A stretch of 64,000 nucleotides of DNA, from NCBI GenBank assembly GCA_943788235.1, contig CALSPM010000005.1, positions 186,001 through 250,000 on the forward strand, in the 5' to 3' direction. Made by a program: the position numbers and the translations under genes. Below the pieces are notes generated by a model. The model searched no databases and had not been told where the DNA came from. It worked only from the letters and a program-made list of their open reading frames with translations. Shown in pieces: positions 26,622 through 34,462 of the stretch (positions are counted from its first letter, which is position 1; the number at the start of each line of letters is the position of its first letter). Source of the stretch: an uncultured Cyclobacteriaceae bacterium. GTDB lineage: Bacteria > Bacteroidota > Bacteroidia > Cytophagales > Cyclobacteriaceae.

Positions 26622-27735
26622 TTATTTGATAAAGACAGAGTGAATAACTGAGGGATATTTTTCTTTGTTCTCTAAATAGGTCAGTTGGCCATCAACCCAA
26701 AGGGCAGCAACTTGTGAATGTTGTGAAAAGCTTGCCCATCCCCCAACAATTATTTGTTCCTCATGAATAGCGATATCTCTTCCCTCGCCTACCCAATAAT
26801 TATCAAATACAGGACCCCCTGGCAAATCAAATATTTCCCCATTTTTCCAGTAATGAGGCGTTATACCAGGCTCTCCTTCTTTTGGATTCCCATCGGGATC
26901 TACAGTTCCAATATGTTGAATATTCCCTGTTACATAAATATCATTACCATCGGCATAGCCACTGATTCCCTCACCTCCATAAATATTTTGTCGCCACGTA
27001 CCTCCATTATTACAATCAGTCCTTTTGCCGTTAATCCAATAAGATGCTTTTGGCAAAAGACCAACCATATTGTTTGACCGCATTGTCATGCCAAAAAAAA
27101 CAGCAGTATTATTTTTCAATTTAACATCGTAAATTTCTGCATCACCATCATGTGGTTTACTCATATTTTTTCTGCTCGTACCATTCCATCTTGCAGGGAT
27201 TAAAGAATGATGATTATTCATGTAATAGCCTCCTGTAACAACCTTACCATCATCAGTCACTACAATCCCAAACGCTTCAGAATCAGCATTAGTAGTAAGG
27301 TTTATTTTTGAACCATTTTTCCAATAACAAGAGCCATTAGCAAAACTACCCGCAACGTATACGTCGTCGTTATGGACAAATATTGAATGAGCAGATGTCT
27401 CGTTTCCCTGTAAAACAGTTTTAACTCCATCAACCCAGTAAACCGCTTGCCAGCTCTCATCTGTTCCAGTAGCGTAAACAGTACCATCTTTAACATGGAT
27501 GTCGGTGATTTCTCCCTCGCCGAGAATAAATCGATCTCCGTTTAACCAATAAGTTGCATATTGTATACCATTTGGATATCCCTCAATGTAATATCCAGCA
27601 GCATATATATTAACACCATTAATTATTAAGTCATCCGTGATGCTGTAATTTTTACATGAAATCAATGACATCAATACACCTAAAAGGATAAATGATAAAT
27701 GATAATATGTTTAAAATTTTCTCAGTATTATTCAT
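26622..27735 (-). CDS. YWxNG-repeat lipoprotein, currently out of frame in its signal peptide
   Basis: The main frame (stop at 26622, open to ~27710) encodes ~350 residues with at least seven beta-propeller-like units that include a Tyr/Leu-Trp-x-x-Gly turn (YWLNGDRFIL, YWVDGVKTVL, YWKNGSKINL, YWINGKRTDC, YWKNGEIFDL, LWVDGQLTYL). In this frame only MMSLISCKN precedes the mature part, too short for export. The nearest good start, ATG at 27735, reads MNNTEKILNILSFI and then runs out of frame at a tandem GATAAAT duplication (27687-27700). Removing one 7-bp unit gives an unbroken lipoprotein signal peptide, LNILSFILLGVLMSLISC. Either phase-OFF or freshly mutated. Function unknown. Confidence 0.72.
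27687..27700. repeat. 7-bp tandem duplication GATAAAT x2 in signal-peptide coding region
   Basis: Two perfect copies of GATAAAT followed by a partial third (GATAAT). One copy fewer restores the frame of the lipoprotein gene 26622-27735 exactly. It is a possible slipped-strand mispairing site. Confidence 0.8.
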
Positions 27736-27856
27736 GTTTTGATATATGAATTGCGAAAGTTAAAATACGAAATTACAAGACATATTTAACCCCATTTTGG
27801 GGCTTCGGTAATTTGCTTGGCATTTTTGAAAATACTATCTGATTTAATTTCACAGT

Positions 27857-28087
27857 TAAACTAATAAAATTTTTCCACTCTCAGTAAATTATTCTCATCC
27901 GAAGAAGACATTCCTAGTTATAAAAACTTAATGAAGGCTTTAACAGGAGAATCAAGCGGTAAAAAATTAAGAAAGAGGAAGATGTTTTACTAACCTATAC
28001 TTTGATGCCAAAGACTATGTTGAAAGGAACGATTTTAAGGGTGAGAAATAGGCTTATTCCGTACAATTAGTGAAGTTAGGTTTGGGT
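27857..28087. repeat. Dispersed island repeat 1, copy B
   Basis: Counterpart of 24312-24531, located at the end of the second DUF285 gene. It carries an extra short segment (attcctagttataaaaac) compared with copy A. The plus-strand broken frame reads GESSGKKLRKRKMFY and, in another frame, DAKDYVERNDFKGEK. The adjoining 27736-27856 shows no gene. Confidence 0.7.
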
Positions 28088-28794
28088 AAAATCCATTTTT
28101 CAGCATTTATGCTGAATTTATTACAGTCAATCACATTACTTACACCCCAAGAACTGAGATCTTGATTAAACGAAGTAGTACCTGCGAACATTCCTCCCAT
28201 CTTAATGACGTTACTGACATTCCAATCACTTATATTTTGATTAAAAGAAGGACAGTTTGCAAATGTACCACTCATATCTGTGACATTGATAACCTCCCAA
28301 TGACTGATATCTTGGTTAAAAGAAGGTAAATCAATAAAAGCATCAATCATTGAATTCACATTAAATACATCCCAAGAGCCAATATCTTGATTGAAATTAA
28401 CTCCGTAGCTCCACGAGAGATTCCAACTTGGAGAACTATTAAATAAATTGTTCAAGGAGGTTATATGCGTGGTAACTACTTTAGTGATATCTTCCTCATT
28501 GGTTATCATTTCAATGAGAATAGTTGAATCTACTACTAGATAGGAAATCCCATCCAATTCATACTTCTCTCCGATTACTGCTACGTCAGAAGCTCTAATT
28601 GTAACACCATTTTCTGTTAAGAATATAGCTGACTCCGTAGCTCCATCACTACTATTGTCGATATCTCTACTATCTTCATCATATGTAGTATTCGTGATGT
28701 CATCAGAAACAGGGTCATCACTATCACTGCAATGGGTAAACAAGACAATTGAATCAAGAATATTTAAGAAGAGGAGGTATTTGAAGTGCTTCAT
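28054..28794 (-). CDS. BspA-like DUF285 surface lipoprotein
   Basis: 246 residues with a signal peptide whose lipobox is LFTHCSDSDD. A short acidic linker is followed by ENGVTIRASDVAVIGEKYEL (shared with the paralogue at 24491) and DUF285 units (FNQDIGSWDVFNVNSM, FNQDISHWEVINVTDM, FNQNISDWNVSNVIKM, FNQDLSSWGVSNVIDC), ending PKPNFTNCTE. It lacks the Flg_new and thrombospondin repeats of its paralogue. Probable surface binding protein. Confidence 0.83.
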   Translation of the reverse strand: MKHFKYLLFLNILDSIVLFTHCSDSDDPVSDDITNTTYDEDSRDIDNSSDGATESAIFLTENGVTIRASDVAVIGEKYELDGISYLVVDSTILIEMITNEEDITKVVTTHITSLNNLFNSSPSWNLSWSYGVNFNQDIGSWDVFNVNSMIDAFIDLPSFNQDISHWEVINVTDMSGTFANCPSFNQNISDWNVSNVIKMGGMFAGTTSFNQDLSSWGVSNVIDCNKFSINAEKWILPKPNFTNCTE

Positions 28795-28814
28795 TGTATT
28801 ATCAAAAGTACTAA

Positions 28815-29042
28815 AACTTCTCTACCCTAAGTGAATTTCTTTCATCCGAAAGTACTGTTATAATCCAATTTAATTTTGTGTAATGGATTTGAGCTACCAT
28901 GAAATCAAGAAGTCATATAAGGAGAAGAGAGTATAAATTCTCTGTAGGTGCCTATCAGTGGATTCAACTGGTCATGTGTTTGCCGATATGAATTTAAAAA
29001 GGGGCTGTTCCATTGATGACTACTTTTGTAAAGCTTGTGGGA
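28815..29042. repeat. Dispersed island repeat 2, copy B
   Basis: Related to 22277-22512 over its whole length, with many substitutions and small indels. The plus-strand text ends SIDDYFCKACGS and a stop. It sits between the DUF285 and DUF2200 genes. Confidence 0.6.
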
Positions 29043-29075
29043 GCTGAATTAAGTTTGATATCTCTCAATCTATTT

Positions 29076-29450
29076 TTACTTTCCTACTCGCAATATCTTT
29101 TCCATTTTACGACCTCTTGCCAATTCATCAATCATCTTTTCCATACGTCTACATTGTTTATATAGTTCAAATTCATCCTCTATTTCTTCAATTCGATAAC
29201 CACAAACGACCCCTTTAATTAAGTGTGCATTAGGATGTATTTTAGCTTTTTGAAAAAATGTTCTAAAAGGTACTTTTTCTTCAACGAGTGCTTCTAACTC
29301 ATCGTTATCAAAACCAGTTAACCATTTTATTACTTGATTAAGTTCTTCTTTGGTTCTTCCATTCTTCTCCAACCTATTTAAGTAAAGTGGATAAATGGAT
29401 GCGAATATCATATTACCGACTTTTTCTTCTTTTTCAGCTGTGACTTTCAT
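29076..29450 (-). CDS. DUF2200 family protein
   Basis: 124 residues, soluble, no signal peptide. MIFASIYPLYLNRLEKNGRTKEE followed by VIKWLTGF, FFQKAKIHPNAHLIKGVVCGYRIEEIED and MRRMEKMIDEL-type helix are the full DUF2200 pattern; length is normal. Function of the family is unknown. The IS3 element starts 85 bp upstream of its start codon. Confidence 0.85.
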   Translation of the reverse strand: MKVTAEKEEKVGNMIFASIYPLYLNRLEKNGRTKEELNQVIKWLTGFDNDELEALVEEKVPFRTFFQKAKIHPNAHLIKGVVCGYRIEEIEDEFELYKQCRRMEKMIDELARGRKMEKILRVGK

Positions 29451-29591
29451 TTTTTTATTAGATCATATTTTCCCAAGGATGGGTACGATTAGATGATACA
29501 AGCGAATTCTATTGTCTTTTGAATTTTTTAATGGTGTATGTCGTCAAATAAAAGTGGACTTTTTCAGATATAAATTAAGCGAGTGTTGATA

Positions 29592-30560
29592 CTAATTTAA
29601 ATAATTAATTTGATTCTGCTTTTTTCGTTCAATTAAAGTTTGTTGTTTGATTTTTTCCCTATGCCTAAGTTTTCGTTCTCCAGTTCCATAATAGACCTCA
29701 GAAGGAGTAAGGTTATTGATGGACTCATGGTATCTTTCATAGTTGTAATACTGAACAAATTGCTTCATTTTAGACTCTAGCTGCCCTGGGCTGTAATAAT
29801 TATCCAGTTTCACTACATTTTTCATTGATCTGTGATATCGTTCAATTTTACCCTGAGTTTGTGGATGAAGCGGTCGACCTCGTACATGTTTCATGTTTCG
29901 ATCATTTAAATATTCTGCTAATTCAATAGATAGGTAACACGATCCATTATCAGATAGTAACTTTAGAGGAGCATGGGTTTGTGCGACTAATAAAGCCTCA
30001 TCCAAGGTCTGTTTTACATCCTCTGCCTTCATAGTGGCACATAACTTCCAGTTGACAATAAAACGACTGTAATCATCCAATATGGTTGATAAGTAATACC
30101 ATCCCCATCCAACTATTTTAAAATAGGTGAAGTCTGTTTGCCACATCTGATTTACTGAAGTGGTTTTATCTTGAAAACTATCAGAGGCACTCATAATCCT
30201 GAATGAAGGAGTTGTGATAAGACCATTGAGCTTTAATATCCTATACACACTCGACTCACTGATATAATAACTGTATTTATCTATGATATGCCATGCCAGC
30301 TCTCTAGATGATAACTCAGGGCGTTCTAAAGCAATCTCAACCACTTTATCTCTGTCAGCTAAGTTGATCTTATTCCAAACTTCTTTCCTATTACCAGACC
30401 TTCGAGCCAATCCATCATATCCATGCTGTTGGTAGCCATTATACCATTTGTAAAAGGTAGTTTTATTCACTTTTAGTTGCCTGAGAGTTCTGATAACACC
30501 AAGATCACTTTGCTCTACAAGACGGATGATCTCCATCTTTTCGTTTTGACTGTAATGCAT
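29592..30560 (-). CDS. IS3-family transposase OrfB (DDE integrase)
   Basis: 322 residues. N-terminal helix-turn-helix (MEIIRLVEQSDLGVIRTLRQ, KTTFYKWYNGY), then the HTH_21/rve region. The DDE core is visible: Asp in WQTDFTYFKI, Asp in LLSDNGSCYLS, and Glu in QTQGKIERYHRSMKN. Ends with YYNYERYHESINNLTPSEVYYG. All three acidic residues are intact. It starts 14 bp after the orfA stop in another frame; programmed frameshifting may join them. Confidence 0.92.
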   Translation of the reverse strand: MHYSQNEKMEIIRLVEQSDLGVIRTLRQLKVNKTTFYKWYNGYQQHGYDGLARRSGNRKEVWNKINLADRDKVVEIALERPELSSRELAWHIIDKYSYYISESSVYRILKLNGLITTPSFRIMSASDSFQDKTTSVNQMWQTDFTYFKIVGWGWYYLSTILDDYSRFIVNWKLCATMKAEDVKQTLDEALLVAQTHAPLKLLSDNGSCYLSIELAEYLNDRNMKHVRGRPLHPQTQGKIERYHRSMKNVVKLDNYYSPGQLESKMKQFVQYYNYERYHESINNLTPSEVYYGTGERKLRHREKIKQQTLIERKKQNQINYLN

Positions 30561-30574
30561 GTACTTCTTCCTCT

Positions 30575-30922
30575 TTACTCGGGTGAGCCAATGTTTTTTT
30601 TCAAGTCTCTCACTTCTAGTGAAAGATCTGCCACAAGTTCCTTTAAAGAGGCGTTCTCCCCTTTTAATTCTTGAACCTCTGAGGTATTGGCTTCTCGCAT
30701 GGTATCACCATTTAACCTGTGCTTGCCAGCTTCCATGAAATCCTTACTCCACTTGTAATAGTTTGCTTGATGAATGCCTTCCCTACGACAGAGTTCAGCA
30801 ATACTCAACTCACCTCGAATACCCTCAATTACAATTCTGATCTTTTCTTCTGAATTATATGCCTTGCGTGTCTTCCTTTTTAGTTCACTTATTAATGAAC
30901 TTGCATTTCTCTTCTTTCCCAT
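30575..30922 (-). CDS. IS3-family transposase OrfA
   Basis: 115 residues. Helix-turn-helix RKAYNSEEKIRIVIEGIRGE and SIAELCRREGIHQANYYKW, followed by a leucine-zipper-like coiled coil (VQELKGENASLKELVADLSL). DNA-binding partner of OrfB. Confidence 0.9.
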   Translation of the reverse strand: MGKKRNASSLISELKRKTRKAYNSEEKIRIVIEGIRGELSIAELCRREGIHQANYYKWSKDFMEAGKHRLNGDTMREANTSEVQELKGENASLKELVADLSLEVRDLKKNIGSPE

Positions 30923-31065
30923 TGTAGTTAAATTTAAGTGTTTACTCTGTTTAAAACACGCTCTTATAATTTAACCCTTATTAGTTCACTTTTTGCTGAC
31001 GGTATACAATCAGCAATAGTGGGGTTATTCTTTATAATATTACTCTTTACTTTAAAATAAATAAA

Positions 31066-31545
31066 ATGAAATATTCAATTTTCTTTCTGTTTATTCTGAT
31101 CGCAGTATGTGTATTTGCTCAAAATTCAGAATATCAAGTTTCCTCATATTCGACAGAAGGAACAAGAGCTCCAAATACCCACTACATAGGAGAAGCTTGG
31201 TTGAATGCCATTATTCACGATGATAAAGAATTAGGATATAACATCACAAAAGCAACCTTTAAAGCGAATTCGACATTAGACTGGCATAAACATAGTTCCG
31301 CACAGGTCTTAATAATTTTAGAGGGAGAAGCATATTATCAGGAGAGAGGAAATGAGTCTGTAATTTTACAAAAAGGGGATGTAATTAAATGTGAGAAAGA
31401 TATCGAACATTGGCATTCCGCAACCAAAGTTAGTGATGTCACCTATTTGGCTTTATATGGTGGTGGACAACCGACAACTTGGACTGAAGTTTTAAAACAA
31501 GAATATTATGATAACGTAGCCGAAAGTTTCATTTCACGGAAGTAA
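31066..31545 (+). CDS. Exported cupin-domain protein
   Basis: 159 residues. Signal peptide (FFLFILIAVCVFAQ). Single cupin barrel with WHKHSSAQVLIILEGEAYYQ (motif 1, two His plus Glu) and GDVIKCEKDIEHWHSA (motif 2 with metal-binding His). Similar to periplasmic cupins related to mandelonitrile-lyase or quercetinase types; the substrate is unknown. Last cargo gene, between the IS and the integrase. Confidence 0.82.
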   Translation: MKYSIFFLFILIAVCVFAQNSEYQVSSYSTEGTRAPNTHYIGEAWLNAIIHDDKELGYNITKATFKANSTLDWHKHSSAQVLIILEGEAYYQERGNESVILQKGDVIKCEKDIEHWHSATKVSDVTYLALYGGGQPTTWTEVLKQEYYDNVAESFISRK

Positions 31546-31628
31546 TCCACTGCATTAAAAAAGCAAAAATCTGTAGCGTTAAGACCATGGGTTTACCTGA
31601 CGATTGACCGCTCGGCTTGATGCATGAT

Positions 31629-32819
31629 TTACCTCCTCATCTTATTCGCAATCTCCTCAATATCTGCTCCTGCATAATGCTTGATGATTGTCTCAGGAGA
31701 AGTACCTGTGATCTTGGATACTTCGGTGGCACTTAGATTTAATGTATTGATAGCATAGGAATGAAAAGTTTTCCTAGCGGTATGGGAGGTACATACCTCA
31801 TGTAAGAGAGCAGCGTTTTCGCTTTTAATGATCCGATCAAACTTGAGTTCTTTTAGAAATGTTTTGATGGCTTTATTGTACTTCTGCTCAGCGATAAATG
31901 GAAGCTTAAAATTATATTTTTCCAGTATATTAAATGCCTCAGGAAGAATGGGAATATTAATTTTTTCATCTGTTTTATAGGCTCTAGTTTTGATAAATCT
32001 TCGATCTTCACTTACCATGTGTATGGTAAATCTATTTAGATCGCTGATTCTAAAACCTGTATAACATTGAAAGATAAATATATCTTTTTGCTCCTGTAGT
32101 TTTTTGGATTTTGGATTTGATTTCCGTAGTCGCTTGAGCTCCGCTTCAGAAATATAAAATATGGACTTATTAGAATTAGACCTTGCAAAGGAGAATACGG
32201 CTTCGTTGACTTCGATATCTAGTTCTTTAAGTTTAGCGCAAAGACTTTTAAGATATCTAATTTGATTACCAATGGTGCTTGTTGCTTTACCTTGATCGGT
32301 TAAAAATTTTTTGAAGTCAAGCTCAAATTTTTTATTTAGATCCAAAAGCTTATGGTCTTTCTTTCTGAGTGTATTGTAAGTAGTAATGTTATACCTTAGG
32401 TTATTATCATAATTTTTTATGGTTGACTCGCTCAGTTCATTTCTATATTTTGAAATCATTACATCAATACCTTCGATAATAGTTTGAACTTCCGATTGGC
32501 TATGGATGCGTTCATAAATCCTTTTGACAGTATTTGGATGAAGGTCACCTAATTTTTTCGCATCGTATATGATCTCTAAGATATGGCTATACTGCTCGTT
32601 TAAATCTTTATTTACTGAATGGTGACCTATATACTTTTTATTTAATGGTTTGGTGTTGTTGATCTTTTTTCGACCTTGATTCGTTATCCAGTTCAGTTGA
32701 TTTGACTCAACTGTCGTTTTAGTCGAGAATAAAACTTTAAGTCCATTATGGTCATATCGAAGATATAGTACATTATTGAGTCTATTTTGATGTTTTTGAA
32801 TAAAAAAGTTAAGTGTCAT
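31629..32819 (-). CDS. Tyrosine recombinase (integrase)
   Basis: 396 residues from MTLNFFIQKHQ; the frame runs further upstream through the attachment repeat to 32885, but that part lacks the family pattern. An N-terminal Arm-binding domain and a SAM-like core domain precede the catalytic domain with CYTGFRISDL (Arg), HTARKTFHSYAINTL (His-x-x-Arg) and TGTSPETIIKHYAG (Tyr nucleophile). Bacteroidota mobile-element type. Its start lies 15 bp from the right 22-bp repeat, so it probably integrates the 12.8-kb island. Confidence 0.92.
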   Translation of the reverse strand: MTLNFFIQKHQNRLNNVLYLRYDHNGLKVLFSTKTTVESNQLNWITNQGRKKINNTKPLNKKYIGHHSVNKDLNEQYSHILEIIYDAKKLGDLHPNTVKRIYERIHSQSEVQTIIEGIDVMISKYRNELSESTIKNYDNNLRYNITTYNTLRKKDHKLLDLNKKFELDFKKFLTDQGKATSTIGNQIRYLKSLCAKLKELDIEVNEAVFSFARSNSNKSIFYISEAELKRLRKSNPKSKKLQEQKDIFIFQCYTGFRISDLNRFTIHMVSEDRRFIKTRAYKTDEKINIPILPEAFNILEKYNFKLPFIAEQKYNKAIKTFLKELKFDRIIKSENAALLHEVCTSHTARKTFHSYAINTLNLSATEVSKITGTSPETIIKHYAGADIEEIANKMRR

Positions 32820-32833
32820 GTGCTTTAAAATAG

Positions 32834-32855
32834 CTGTCGTTATAGCTGTCGTAAA
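32834..32855. repeat. Putative attachment site, right copy (22-bp direct repeat)
   Basis: Identical to 20057-20078 over 22 bases, same orientation. It lies 15 bp upstream of the integrase start codon. Right boundary of the island. Confidence 0.72.
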
Positions 32856-33082
32856 ATAGTGATAAATGGGGTAAAATACAAACAAAGGGTTTTTTAAATA
32901 TTCCTTTAAAGGTAAATTAAAGTCATTTTATGATAAATATGATAAAATACTAATAGTCTTAACGGGACTTCTTTAGCCATATTCCCCTTCGATCATACAA
33001 TTTTGGGCATTTGTTGTCTATATTATTTGTTTCTCCTTCGTTTTTTTGAATAAATTAGTAAAGCTTTAAACCAAAAAAATCA

Positions 33083-34462
33083 ATGATGATTTTTAAATTT
33101 ATAAAATCCTCCGTTTTATTAATTACAATAGGTATGATTATCCTAGCCTGTCAAAAGCAACCCGAAGTGCCTTGGATATCTTTATTTGATTCCAAAACTT
33201 TGAATGGTTGGACGCAAAAAGGGGGCGAGGCGCTTTATGAAGTACGCGAGGGTGCGATTGTGGGCATCACTGTCAACCACAGCCCAAATTCTTTTCTTAC
33301 CACTAAAAAAATGTTTGATGATTTCATCTTAGAACTTGAATTTAAGATAGACTCCAGCATGAATTCTGGGATTCAAATCAGAAGTAATAGTGATGTCCAT
33401 TACCTCAATGGCCGGGTGCATGGCTATCAAATTGAGATAGATCCATCCGAACGTTCTTGGAGTGCTGGCATCTATGATGAAGCACGACGCGGGTGGTTGC
33501 ATCCATTAACTGATGAGAATGTGATTGCCAAAAAAGCCTTTAAACAAAATGATTGGAATCATTACCGGATCGAAGCCCTGGGAGATACATTAAAGACTTG
33601 GATTAATGAAATTCCGGCGGCACATTTGATTGATGACCAAACTTCTAGAGGGTTTATAGCTTTACAAGTTCATTCCATCTCTGGAGATCAAAAAGAGGGC
33701 ACTGAGATCGCTTGGAAGAACCTTCGTATACTGACCCAGGATTTACAAAAATATGCCCAAAAGAGTCCGCTTCCTACCTTAACCAAAAAGAATCGTTTGA
33801 CTTCCAATGAGCTTGAAGAGGGTTGGACTCTGCTTTGGGATGGCCTGACGACTGAAGGTTGGGTGGGAGCCAAATTAAAAGGATTTCCCAATAAGGGCTG
33901 GACCATAGAAGATGGTGAACTGACTGTATTATCAACGGGAGGCAAAGAATCTGAAGAAGGAGGTGATATTGTGACCCTTCAGCAGTATGCAGATTTTGAG
34001 TTGATGCTTGATTTTAAGTTGACTCGAGGGGCTAATAGTGGCATCAAATATTATGTGGATACTACAATAAATAAAGGTTCAGGTTCGGCCATTGGTTTAG
34101 AATATCAAATTCTAGATGATGAAAGACATCCTGATGCAAAGGAAGGAAATCATGAAGGCAGCCGGACACTGGCTTCGCTTTACGATCTAGTTCAAGCAGA
34201 TCCTAACAAACCTACCAAGCCTATTGGTGAATGGAACACTGCTCACATTATCTCGAAGAATAATCAGGTGGTACATTACCTCAATGGAGCTAAAGTACTC
34301 ACCTATGATCGTAAAAGTAGGGGCCACAGAAAACTTGTGATGGCCAGCAAATATGCCAAATGGCCCAACTTTGGCGAGTTGGAACGAGGTCATATTTTAT
34401 TACAAGATCATGGCGATCGTGTAAGTTTCAGAAATATTAAAATTAAATCCCCTCTCAAATGA
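33083..34462 (+). CDS. Lipoprotein with two DUF1080 (3-keto-disaccharide hydrolase) domains
   Basis: 459 residues. Lipobox IILACQKQ. Two LamG-like DUF1080 domains: first (~30-215) WISLFDSKTLNGWTQKGGEA, FKIDSSMNSGIQIRS; second (~225-455) GWTLLWDGLTTEGWVGAKLK, DFKLTRGANSGIKYYVD. DUF1080 proteins have been linked to cleavage of 3-keto-glycosides. Its TGA overlaps the ATG of a Gfo/Idh oxidoreductase (ATGA), an arrangement in which the oxidoreductase would form or reduce the 3-keto sugar. That partner is frameshifted here. Confidence 0.86.
   Translation: MMIFKFIKSSVLLITIGMIILACQKQPEVPWISLFDSKTLNGWTQKGGEALYEVREGAIVGITVNHSPNSFLTTKKMFDDFILELEFKIDSSMNSGIQIRSNSDVHYLNGRVHGYQIEIDPSERSWSAGIYDEARRGWLHPLTDENVIAKKAFKQNDWNHYRIEALGDTLKTWINEIPAAHLIDDQTSRGFIALQVHSISGDQKEGTEIAWKNLRILTQDLQKYAQKSPLPTLTKKNRLTSNELEEGWTLLWDGLTTEGWVGAKLKGFPNKGWTIEDGELTVLSTGGKESEEGGDIVTLQQYADFELMLDFKLTRGANSGIKYYVDTTINKGSGSAIGLEYQILDDERHPDAKEGNHEGSRTLASLYDLVQADPNKPTKPIGEWNTAHIISKNNQVVHYLNGAKVLTYDRKSRGHRKLVMASKYAKWPNFGELERGHILLQDHGDRVSFRNIKIKSPLK

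Larger units (their letters stand above)
29535..31008 (-). mobile_element. IS3-family insertion sequence
   Basis: 1474 bp bounded by imperfect inverted repeats beginning TGTATGTCGTCA (left) and, read inward from the right end, TGTATACCGTCA, with AAAGTGxACT further in. It contains orfA and orfB in the order and frames usual for IS3. No 3-5 bp target duplication is seen at the flanks (aatgg / atcag), so it may be old or one flank has been lost. Confidence 0.85.

Noticed and set aside
20057-32855. Integron cassette array, suggested by repeated 3' flanks behind cargo genes
   Set aside because: Genes point in both directions, the flanks are long and related to gene ends, no attC-like folded site is evident, and the recombinase is of element-integrase rather than IntI type.
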